The position numbers and the translations under genes were made by a program. Under the pieces are notes generated by a model. The model ran no database searches, was not told the origin of the DNA, and worked only from the letters and a program-made list of their open reading frames with translations. 6,546 nt of DNA, from assembly GCA_903953145.1 (NCBI GenBank), contig CAJBIL010000566.1:1-6546 (forward strand), given 5' to 3'. The stretch is from an uncultured beta proteobacterium. Its GTDB lineage: Bacteria > Pseudomonadota > Gammaproteobacteria > Burkholderiales > Rhodocyclaceae. Numbering within the stretch: the stretch's first letter is position 1; each line of letters begins with the position of its first letter. This document shows positions 1 to 5,416 of the stretch, piece after piece.

Positions 1-828
1 CATGTCGGTATGTGCATCAGCACAGGCGATTTGCAGAATGGCCTGGTATTCCTTAGGCAACTCAGCAAATTTCTTGGCGTTGATGTAGGCCGACAGCGTG
101 GTGCCGCCTTCCCACCAACCCGGGTAGTAATAGAACTTGGCAACCTTGTTGAAGCCCAGTTTCTGGTCGTCGTAAGGCCCGATCCACTCGGATGCGTCGA
201 TTGTGCCCTTTTCCAGCGCCGGGTAAATATCGCCACCCGGGATCTGCTGCGGCACAACGCCCAGCTTGGAAAGCACAGCACCAGCATAGCCGCCGACGCG
301 CATTTTCAAGCCCTTCAGGTCAGCAACCGTTTTCAGTTCCTTGCGGAACCAGCCGGCCATCTGCGTGCCCGTGTTGCCACAGGGGATGGAAACAATGTTC
401 GACTTGGCGAAGAACTCGCCCATCAACTTGCCGCCATTGCCATGACGCGTCCAGGCATCCAGCTGACGCATGGTCATGCCGAAAGGAATAGCGCAATCCA
501 TGGCAAATGTCGGATCTTTACCGAAGAAGTAGAAAGAAGCCGTATGGCCCATTTCGACGGTTGCATCTTTCACAGCATCCAGCACGCCTGGACCAGGAAC
601 GATTTCGCCAGCAGCGAAAACCTGAATCTGGAACTTGCCGCCGGTAGCGTCAGAAACACGCTTGGCCATGTGCTCAGCGCCACCGTAGATGGTGTCAAGG
701 CTCTTCGGGAAGCTGGAAGCCAGACGCCATTTGATCGTCGGGGCATCCGCAGCGATTGCAGGCATGGCCATCGTAGCGCCGGCAGCAAGGCCAACACCGG
801 CTTTTTTCAGAAACGAACGTCTTTGCAT
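1..828 (-). CDS. takP: TRAP transporter solute-binding protein, TakP-like (3' end cut by window edge)
   Basis: This is a periplasmic binding protein of a tripartite (TRAP) uptake system, which delivers small organic acids to a DctQM-type membrane pair driven by an ion gradient. The minus-strand frame is open from ATG 828 to base 1 (276 codons, no stop), so the C-terminus is missing. The protein starts MQRRSFLKKAG, a twin-arginine signal, followed by a small-residue hydrophobic stretch and a likely cleavage near AIA-A (residue 26/27). Motifs I recognise from Rhodobacter TakP, a 2-oxo-acid binder, are WRLASSFPKSLDTIYGG (34-50), GNTGTQM (151-157), LKMRVGG (174-180, with the ligand-type Arg177), GGDIYPALEKGTIDASEW (198-215, with Glu214 and Trp215) and YYYPGWWEGG (233-242). 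An AGGAGA ribosome binding site at 835-840 sits 6 nt before the ATG. 2-oxo-acid binding is inferred from similarity; another monocarboxylate or lactate is possible. Downstream TRAP genes would lie left of the window. Confidence 0.93.
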   Translation of the reverse strand, partial: MQRRSFLKKAGVGLAAGATMAMPAIAADAPTIKWRLASSFPKSLDTIYGGAEHMAKRVSDATGGKFQIQVFAAGEIVPGPGVLDAVKDATVEMGHTASFYFFGKDPTFAMDCAIPFGMTMRQLDAWTRHGNGGKLMGEFFAKSNIVSIPCGNTGTQMAGWFRKELKTVADLKGLKMRVGGYAGAVLSKLGVVPQQIPGGDIYPALEKGTIDASEWIGPYDDQKLGFNKVAKFYYYPGWWEGGTTLSAYINAKKFAELPKEYQAILQIACADAHTDM

Positions 829-871
829 GGAAAGTCTCCTCTTATGTGGTTAAATTCTGAACAACCCAGCG

Positions 872-900
872 ATTATATATGATGCAATCCATTATGCGGA
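872..900 (-). promoter_or_regulatory. candidate sigma-70 promoter for the TRAP binding protein gene
   Basis: On the minus strand a perfect TATAAT lies at 877-872, which would start a leader of about 37 nt before the ATG at 828. The hexamer 17 bp upstream (900-895, TCCGCA) is a poor -35, so activation by a regulator is plausible. I looked for a sigma-54 element (GG-N10-GC), which drives some dicarboxylate TRAP operons, and found no good match here. Confidence 0.4.
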
Positions 901-934
901 AAACTTTAACTCGTTGAATATAAGTATGTTTTCA

Positions 935-954
935 GTAATTGAATTCATAATTAC
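935..954. promoter_or_regulatory. inverted repeat GTAATT-N8-AATTAC, possible operator
   Basis: The arms GTAATT (935-940) and AATTAC (949-954) are exact reverse complements separated by 8 bp, with a GAATTC palindrome within the spacer. The site lies about 60-80 bp upstream of the candidate -10 for the TRAP binding protein gene, a usual place for an activator. The region is AT-rich, so AT-only dyads arise easily by chance. The regulator is unknown. Confidence 0.3.
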
Positions 955-980
955 GTAGAACAAATTCAGTATGCTGCCTC

Positions 981-992
981 GTCACAAGTGAC
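981..992. promoter_or_regulatory. 12-bp palindrome GTCAC-AA-GTGAC, possible operator
   Basis: The 5-bp arms GTCAC and GTGAC flank a central AA. The site lies between the pmbA terminator and the TRAP gene promoter region, about 105 bp upstream of the candidate -10 on the minus strand. It resembles a small dimeric repressor or activator half-site pair. No family can be assigned from the sequence alone. Confidence 0.25.
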
Positions 993-1039
993 AGTTCCAT
1001 GGACAGCGAATGATCCATGCAGTTCAAACGAAGTGTTCC

Positions 1040-1072
1040 AAATGCAATTCAGGCCCCGAAACGGAGCCTGAA
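1040..1072 (-). terminator. rho-independent terminator of pmbA
   Basis: Bases 1048-1058 and 1062-1072 form an 11-bp stem with a 3-nt loop. In the minus-strand transcript every position pairs, with one G-U; on the plus strand that position would be a C-A mismatch, so the hairpin fits minus-strand transcription. It is followed by a weak U-rich tail (UUGCAUUU, 1047-1040) and begins 28 nt after the pmbA stop codon. It would also shield the TRAP gene promoter from read-through. Confidence 0.7.
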
Positions 1073-1100
1073 TGAGCGCAACAGAGCAAACAATGCTTGA

Positions 1101-2498
1101 TCAGTTACCGGCAACTTTCATTTGCTCGATCAGGATCGACCCGACCTGCTTTGAGCCTCTGACCATGACATCGTTACCAACAGCAGCGATGTTGCGGAAC
1201 ATGTCGCGCAAATTGCCGGCAATGGTGATCTCCTCCACGGCATGCTGTATCTCGCCGTTCTCCACCCAATAGCCGGCGGCACCACGCGAATAATCTCCGT
1301 TGACATAGTTAACGCCCTGCCCCAACAGCTCCGTCACCAGCAACCCGCGCCCCATTTTTTTCAACAGACCACGGAGGTCACGCTTGCCGGGCTGAACAAT
1401 CAGGTTATGGCAGCCGCCGGCATTGCCAGTGGTCTGCATATCGAGCTTGCGTGCGGTGTAAGCGCTGAGGAAATAACCCTGCAATACGCCATCAATGATG
1501 ACCTCGCGCTCACGCGTGGCCACACCATCACTGTCAAAGTAGCTGCTCGACAAACCGCCACGCAGATGCGGGCGTTCGCTGATCTGCATTTTTTTGGAAA
1601 ACACGCGTTTACCAAGGCTATCAACCAGAAAGGTTGTTTTGCGATAAAGACTGCCGCCGCTCACGGCATGTACAAAGCTGCCGATCAGCCCGGTAGCAAG
1701 CGGCGCCTCAAAAAGCACCGGCACTTGGCAGGTTTTGATCTTGCGGGCGCCCAGCCGCGACAAAGCCCGCTGTGCCGCGTAGTTGCCAATTGTTTCAGGA
1801 TCAGCCAATGCGCCCGAATCACGCGCAGAGGAATACCAGTCATCGCGCTGCATCTTGTCATTCTTGCCGGCGATCACCGAGCAGGAAAGATAATGCCGTG
1901 AAGTCGGGTAGCCGCCCATGAAGCCAAGGCTGTTGGCCGACACAAACTGCCCCTCCTGCATCGAAACTGTAGCCCCTTCTGAATTGCTGACTTTGGGGCT
2001 GACCGCAAAAGCTGCCTGCTCACAACGCTGCGCGAGATCAATCGCGCCATCAACCGAAAGCAGCCAGGGATGATAGAGGTCCAGATCAGGCAAATTCTGA
2101 CTATTTTTGGCAAGCAGTTTTTCGTCCGGCAAGCCGGCGCAGGGGTCGGCTGCGGTAAAGCGGGCGATGTTGAGCGCCGCTTCAACCGTTTCTCGCAAGG
2201 CAATCGCTGAAAAATCAGAGGTACTTGCGTAGCCTTTTTGCTGACCAACGTAGACCGTGACACCGATGCCTTTATCGCGGTTGTACTCGATGGTCTCGAC
2301 CGCACTGCAACGCACCGTCACAGACTGCCCGAAACCTTCAGAAACATCCACCTCGCAAGCGCTGGCACCGAGCTTTCTGGCATGGGCAAGCACGTCTTCT
2401 GCGAATGTTTGCAAGGATGCCAGCGGATGTCTGAAGCGTGATTCGGGCGAGGTGGAGGACGCAGTTGATGCAGAAGCAGAAACAGTGGATAGCGACAT
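1101..2498 (-). CDS. pmbA: metalloprotease subunit PmbA/TldE
   Basis: This is the TldE (PmbA) half of the cytosolic TldD/TldE heterodimeric protease, which in E. coli processes the microcin B17 precursor and degrades the antitoxin CcdA. In that complex TldD carries the zinc site and TldE has none; I see no HExxxH motif here, as expected. The 465 residues align along the whole E. coli protein (450 aa). Landmarks are KGIGVTVYVGQQKGYASTSD (76-95), the DPCAG and DLYHP motifs (118-144), GGSLYRKTTFLVDSLGK (281-297), TTGNAGGCHN (356-365), VTELLGQG (388-395), GDYSRGAAGYWVENGEIQ (401-418) and EITIAGNLRDM (423-433). The first 25 or so residues are Ser/Thr/Ala-rich and poorly conserved. The open frame continues upstream to 2942, but that part is antisense to darP and unlike the family, so ATG 2498 is the start, although no Shine-Dalgarno sequence precedes it. 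tldD is not in the window. Confidence 0.96.
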   Translation of the reverse strand: MSLSTVSASASTASSTSPESRFRHPLASLQTFAEDVLAHARKLGASACEVDVSEGFGQSVTVRCSAVETIEYNRDKGIGVTVYVGQQKGYASTSDFSAIALRETVEAALNIARFTAADPCAGLPDEKLLAKNSQNLPDLDLYHPWLLSVDGAIDLAQRCEQAAFAVSPKVSNSEGATVSMQEGQFVSANSLGFMGGYPTSRHYLSCSVIAGKNDKMQRDDWYSSARDSGALADPETIGNYAAQRALSRLGARKIKTCQVPVLFEAPLATGLIGSFVHAVSGGSLYRKTTFLVDSLGKRVFSKKMQISERPHLRGGLSSSYFDSDGVATREREVIIDGVLQGYFLSAYTARKLDMQTTGNAGGCHNLIVQPGKRDLRGLLKKMGRGLLVTELLGQGVNYVNGDYSRGAAGYWVENGEIQHAVEEITIAGNLRDMFRNIAAVGNDVMVRGSKQVGSILIEQMKVAGN

Positions 2499-2525
2499 GG
2501 GAAGAGGAAGGCAGCGTTGAAAGCC

Positions 2526-2537
2526 GCTATCATAGCA
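2526..2537. promoter_or_regulatory. symmetrical -10 element between pmbA and darP
   Basis: The 11-bp palindrome GCTATCATAGC (2526-2536, one central base unpaired) reads TATGAT on the minus strand (2534-2529) and TATCAT on the plus strand (2528-2533). On the minus strand it is preceded by TG one base away (TGCTATGAT), an extended -10, and would give a pmbA leader of about 24 nt. On the plus strand it would give a darP leader of about 35 nt. Neither direction has a good -35 hexamer. The pmbA assignment is the stronger one; use by darP is inferred from symmetry and position. Confidence 0.45.
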
Positions 2538-2574
2538 GCTCCCCGGAAAACACCGAGAAGCGAGCTGCAAGCGA

Positions 2575-3123
2575 ATGAACCCGACCGAAGAAGAACAACT
2601 CCCCCTCTCCAAAACCCAGCGCAAGCAGGCGATGGATGACCTGCAAACGCTGGGCGAAGAACTCGCCGCGCTATCAAGCGACCGCATCAAGAAAATCGAT
2701 ATTCCGGAAATTCTGCGTGATGCCGTACGCGAAGCGCAGCGCATGACACGCCACGACGAAGCCAAGCGGCGGCAGATGCAATACATCGGCAAGATCATGC
2801 GTAGCGTCGACCCCGAGCCTATCCGCGCGGCACTGGCGCTGGTGCGCGGCGAGTCTGCCAGCGAAACAGCCAAGCTGCATCGCCTTGAACGACTGCGTAC
2901 GGAATTTCTCGCCGACGAGAAAGTGCTGCATGAAATCGCCACGCTCTACCCGGCGGTCGATTTGCAACACCTGCGCTCGCTACGCCGCTCCGCACTAAAG
3001 GAACAGGAGCAAAACAAGCCACCACGCAGCTATCGCGCCATTTTCCAGTTTCTCAAAGAACTTGAAAGTGCCGATAACCAGGACTCAGAAAATGACACCC
3101 ATGAACAGCACAACGACGAATGA
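2575..3123 (+). CDS. darP: ribosome biogenesis factor DarP (YjgA, DUF615)
   Basis: DarP is a small cytosolic RNA-associated protein that binds late 50S precursors and promotes maturation of the peptidyl-transferase region in E. coli. The 182-residue product matches the family in length (E. coli 183 aa) and is almost wholly helical and charged. Recognisable segments are LSKTQRKQAMDDLQTLGEEL (11-30), RRQMQYIGKIMRSVDPEPIR (65-84), the LHRLERLR helix (101-108), and LRSLRRSALKEQ and NKPPRSYRAIFQFLKEL (133-163). The last 20 residues form an acidic, polar tail unlike the core, encoded partly where mog overlaps. ATG 2575 fits the family N-terminus; the ribosome binding site is weak. Divergence from pmbA is the same arrangement as in E. 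coli, which supports both calls. Confidence 0.95.
   Translation: MNPTEEEQLPLSKTQRKQAMDDLQTLGEELAALSSDRIKKIDIPEILRDAVREAQRMTRHDEAKRRQMQYIGKIMRSVDPEPIRAALALVRGESASETAKLHRLERLRTEFLADEKVLHEIATLYPAVDLQHLRSLRRSALKEQEQNKPPRSYRAIFQFLKELESADNQDSENDTHEQHNDE
3080..3094 (+). promoter_or_regulatory. ribosome binding site deciding the mog start
   Basis: AGGA at 3080-3083 lies 8 nt before ATG 3092 but 17 nt before the next in-frame ATG (3101), so 3092 is preferred. The site is inside darP, so ribosomes finishing darP (stop at 3121-3123) pass over it, which favours translational coupling. Confidence 0.55.
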
Positions 3124-3709
3124 TGAACTGCTGATCGGCCTCGTCTCGATCAGCGACCGTGCCTCACAGGGTGTTTATGAAGACAAGGGTATCCCCGCGT
3201 TACGCGAATGGTTCGGTAGCGCACTGGCCAGCCCCTGGCGCATGGAAACGAGACTGATCCCGGATGATCAGGCATCCATCGAAAAAACATTGATTGAGTT
3301 GGTCGATGAAGTCGGCTGCCACCTGGTACTCACCACCGGCGGCACCGGCCCGGCGCCCCGCGACGTCACACCGGAAGCCACACTGGCCGTCGCCGACAAA
3401 ATCATGCCGGGGTTTGGCGAGGAAATGCGCCGGATCAGCCTGAATTTTGTCCCCACCGCCATTCTCTCGCGGCAAGTCGGCGTCGTGCGTGGCAAGGCGC
3501 TGATCCTTAATCTGCCGGGGCAACCCAAGTCGATTCGTGAAACGCTGGAGGGGGTAAAAGCAGCAGACGGCACGACGACGGTAACCGGCATTTTCGCAGC
3601 CGTGCCCTACTGTATCGACCTGATCGGTGGCCCGTATGTTGAAACCGTTGATCGCGTGGTCAAGGCTTTCAGGCCGAAATCAGCGGTGCGGAAGGCAAAA
3701 GAAGATTGA
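3092..3709 (+). CDS. mog: molybdopterin adenylyltransferase Mog
   Basis: Mog uses ATP to adenylate molybdopterin, the step before MoeA inserts molybdate to make molybdenum cofactor. The product is 205 residues from ATG 3092 (E. coli 195). It matches E. coli Mog nearly end to end: IGLVSISDRAS (15-25), YEDKGIPALREW (29-40), ETRLIPDDQ (52-60), LVLTTGGTGPAPRDVTPEAT (78-97), MPGFGEEMR (105-113), AILSRQVGVVRGKALILNLP (123-142), GQPKSI (143-148) and VPYCIDLIGGPYVET (171-185). Asp58 and Asp91 correspond to the catalytic Asp49 and Asp82 of E. coli. The trimeric Mog/MoaB fold is expected from the family. The gene overlaps the end of darP by 32 nt in another frame and has no visible promoter of its own, so the two are probably co-transcribed. 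ATG 3101 is the alternative start; an upstream TTG at 3062 is unlikely. Confidence 0.97.
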   Translation: MTPMNSTTTNDELLIGLVSISDRASQGVYEDKGIPALREWFGSALASPWRMETRLIPDDQASIEKTLIELVDEVGCHLVLTTGGTGPAPRDVTPEATLAVADKIMPGFGEEMRRISLNFVPTAILSRQVGVVRGKALILNLPGQPKSIRETLEGVKAADGTTTVTGIFAAVPYCIDLIGGPYVETVDRVVKAFRPKSAVRKAKED

Positions 3710-3712
3710 TCC

Positions 3713-3789
3713 TGGAAAAAGCAGTTGACCACGGCGGGCACGACGAAAGAAATTGAAAACTGTTTTCGCCGTGGTTCAGCGCTTTTCCA
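3713..3789. terminator. long inverted repeat, probable bidirectional terminator between convergent genes
   Basis: Inner arms ACCACGGCG (3728-3736) and CGCCGTGGT (3767-3775) pair exactly over 9 bp. Outer arms TGGAAAAAGC (3713-3722) and GCTTTTCCA (3781-3789) pair apart from one extra A. Between the inner arms, 3755-3767 forms a small GAAAA-CTG-TTTTC hairpin. Each strand therefore ends a GC-rich stem with a short U tract 7 nt later (UUUU on plus, UUUUU on minus). The element begins 4 nt after the mog stop and ends 13 nt before the end of the PilZ-like gene, so it can terminate both. A dispersed repeat is the alternative. Confidence 0.6.
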
Positions 3790-3802
3790 AAGTAAGCCCC
3801 AA

Positions 3803-5332
3803 CTAATCCGCCACATGCTCCCGATAGCGCGCGATTTCGTAGTCATTGCCACTTTCTTCAAGCTCAACCGGCGTTAGCAGGTAATTCTTGCCGTCATGGG
3901 TAAATTCAAGGCTTTCGCGCAAATCGAAGCTGGTGGCCGGCAACACAACTCTCGCCTCGCCGGGCGCATTGCTCTCGCGCAGCCAAATGCCGGGCATGCC
4001 GCTACTGGCTGAAAAACCGGTGCTGCGGGGGCGTAACTCAACGCTCTGCGCTTGCCGGGAAAGCGCCTGAATACCGACACCCGCGTGCGAATCAGTATCC
4101 TTACTGTAGCGCCGTACCAAGCCGAGCACCCAGTTTTCGCCGCCTTCCGGCTGCAGACTCAGCAGAGCACCGACCTTGAGCCAGTCGCCGCTCAGGTCAT
4201 CGACCGCTGCACCAAACCCGCCCAGACTGACGTTTTCGACAACCCAGCTTTCTGCATTGCGCTCTTTACCCACACGCGCCACCTCGCCGGCAAATACCGT
4301 GAAGCTGTCATCAAAGCCGTGCAGTACGGCAATCCGCGTTTTTACCGCGTGACGCTGATGCTCGCGCAGCGGTGGCTGTGCCGCCCAGTACATCGCGAGG
4401 TGCTTGAGTACCGGTAGCAGTACCTTGGGCTGATACTGCCCGCCGAGGTTGAGATTTTCCGGCACTTCGCCACGCTCAACCACCCGGATCAAATCATTAA
4501 GCGCCTGTGGCGCGCTACCGGGGGAAAAGAAACGTAAGTTTGTCGTTACTTCATCGGGGTGACGCGCCATACGTACCGGCGGCAAGCCACTCGCGGCATC
4601 GACCCAATAAACGCTAATAGGCAAGCATTCTGCCGAGAACACGAATCCTGGCAAAAAGTGGGCAATCAGTCGATCAGCCAGCTCGATTTCAAGCGGCATC
4701 AAACTATCCATCGATGACGAATGAAAAACCAGTGCTTGCAAATACTGCTGGGAAACACTGGTCAGCCCGGGATTGTTGGGATAAAGCTGCAACGATTTTT
4801 GTGCATGGCCCGCAGATTCGGCAGCCAGATAAACGTCGCCGATGTCACGCCACAATTCGCTGCCAATCGGGCCGTATCGATAGTCAACCCATTTCAGCTG
4901 CGTGGCGCGTGCCGCGATTAAACGCGCGGAAATCATCGGCAACAAGGGCTTGAGCGCCTCACTCCCTTTATCCTTCGGGTTCTGCCTGACACGATCAAGG
5001 CAATGCGTGTAGAGCTCGGCGACTGAGTTCAGGTAGCCATAATTGATCGACCAAAGCCGGCGCTCCTCAACTTTCGTCAGGCGCGGCGAATGCAGATAGT
5101 CACGCGACAAACGCCGCAAATGTGGCTGCGCCGCATCATCAAGCTGCTGCACAACGTCAAAATAGTGATCCACCCGAAAATCGTCGGCATGATGCAGGGA
5201 CTCGAACCAGCCGGAGATACCGTCGATCGCCTTGGCTGCATTATCCAGGGGAAGTTCGGCAATGGCGCGTTTCAACTCCTTGGGATTGGCCAGGGGATGA
5301 TCAGGGCGCGACGAGAACAGATTGAGAATCAT
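3803..5332 (-). CDS. uncharacterised protein with a C-terminal PilZ-like domain
   Basis: I do not recognise a named gene. The 509-residue product has no signal peptide or membrane segment, so it is probably cytosolic. Residues 1-320 are largely helical and match no family I can name; WRDIGDVYLAAESAGHAQKS (161-180) followed by LQLYPNNPG recalls TPR-type packing. From about 321 to 427 the pattern fits a PilZ domain, which binds cyclic di-GMP: REHQR (323-327) as the RxxxR element, a beta strand (334-338), then WVVENVSLGGFGAAV (363-377) with Asn367, Ser369 and Gly372 as the (D/N)xSxxG element, VGALLSL (387-393), WVLGLVRRYSKD (401-412) and VGIQAL (419-424). A further 80 or so residues end in LLTPVELEE and may be another small beta domain. 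ATG 5332 is chosen over TTG 5350 because the latter would leave only about 11 nt of leader; neither has a clear ribosome binding site. Cyclic di-GMP binding is an inference. Confidence 0.85.
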   Translation of the reverse strand: MILNLFSSRPDHPLANPKELKRAIAELPLDNAAKAIDGISGWFESLHHADDFRVDHYFDVVQQLDDAAQPHLRRLSRDYLHSPRLTKVEERRLWSINYGYLNSVAELYTHCLDRVRQNPKDKGSEALKPLLPMISARLIAARATQLKWVDYRYGPIGSELWRDIGDVYLAAESAGHAQKSLQLYPNNPGLTSVSQQYLQALVFHSSSMDSLMPLEIELADRLIAHFLPGFVFSAECLPISVYWVDAASGLPPVRMARHPDEVTTNLRFFSPGSAPQALNDLIRVVERGEVPENLNLGGQYQPKVLLPVLKHLAMYWAAQPPLREHQRHAVKTRIAVLHGFDDSFTVFAGEVARVGKERNAESWVVENVSLGGFGAAVDDLSGDWLKVGALLSLQPEGGENWVLGLVRRYSKDTDSHAGVGIQALSRQAQSVELRPRSTGFSASSGMPGIWLRESNAPGEARVVLPATSFDLRESLEFTHDGKNYLLTPVELEESGNDYEIARYREHVAD

Positions 5333-5367
5333 GGGGCTGGCAGTCGGCAAAAAGAAGTGGATGTTGC

Positions 5368-5395
5368 AGTATAGAACGCAGGGCTAAGGTCGCAA
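5368..5395 (-). promoter_or_regulatory. candidate sigma-70 promoter of the PilZ-like gene
   Basis: On the minus strand TTGCGA (5395-5390) and TATACT (5373-5368) are separated by 16 bp, matching the -35 consensus at 4 of 6 and the -10 consensus at 5 of 6 positions. Transcription would start near 5361, giving a leader of about 28 nt before ATG 5332. Its place in the gap after the aminopeptidase stop suggests the PilZ-like gene can be expressed on its own. Confidence 0.55.
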
Positions 5396-5416
5396 GCTGC
5401 CTGGCTCAACCGTTGA

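Noticed and set aside
10..882. Plus-strand open frame of 290 codons covering the TRAP gene
   Set aside because: It is antisense to a gene with clear TakP motifs, a signal peptide and a ribosome binding site, and its own translation matches nothing recognisable.
985..1003. Possible sigma-54 promoter on the minus strand (TGGAAC then TTG)
   Set aside because: The spacing between the GG and the downstream G is 11 rather than 10, and the -12 element lacks GC.
829..1100. Search for a small gene or RNA in the TRAP-pmbA gap
   Set aside because: Only a 12-codon plus-strand frame (ATG near 880) is present; there is no tRNA or known RNA fold, only the promoter, dyads and terminator listed.
1242..1901. 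Plus-strand open frame of 219 codons within pmbA
   Set aside because: It is a shadow of pmbA on the opposite strand with no recognisable motif and no ribosome binding site.
2499..2942. Upstream extension of the pmbA frame to 613 codons
   Set aside because: The extra 148 codons are antisense to darP and low in complexity; family similarity begins only after ATG 2498.
3062..3091. TTG start that would lengthen mog by 10 codons
   Set aside because: TTG is a weak start, the added residues are absent from E. coli Mog, and AGGA at 3080-3083 fits ATG 3092.
5333..5350. TTG start adding six residues to the PilZ-like protein
   Set aside because: It would leave only about 11 nt after the predicted transcription start and has no ribosome binding site; ATG 5332 is simpler.
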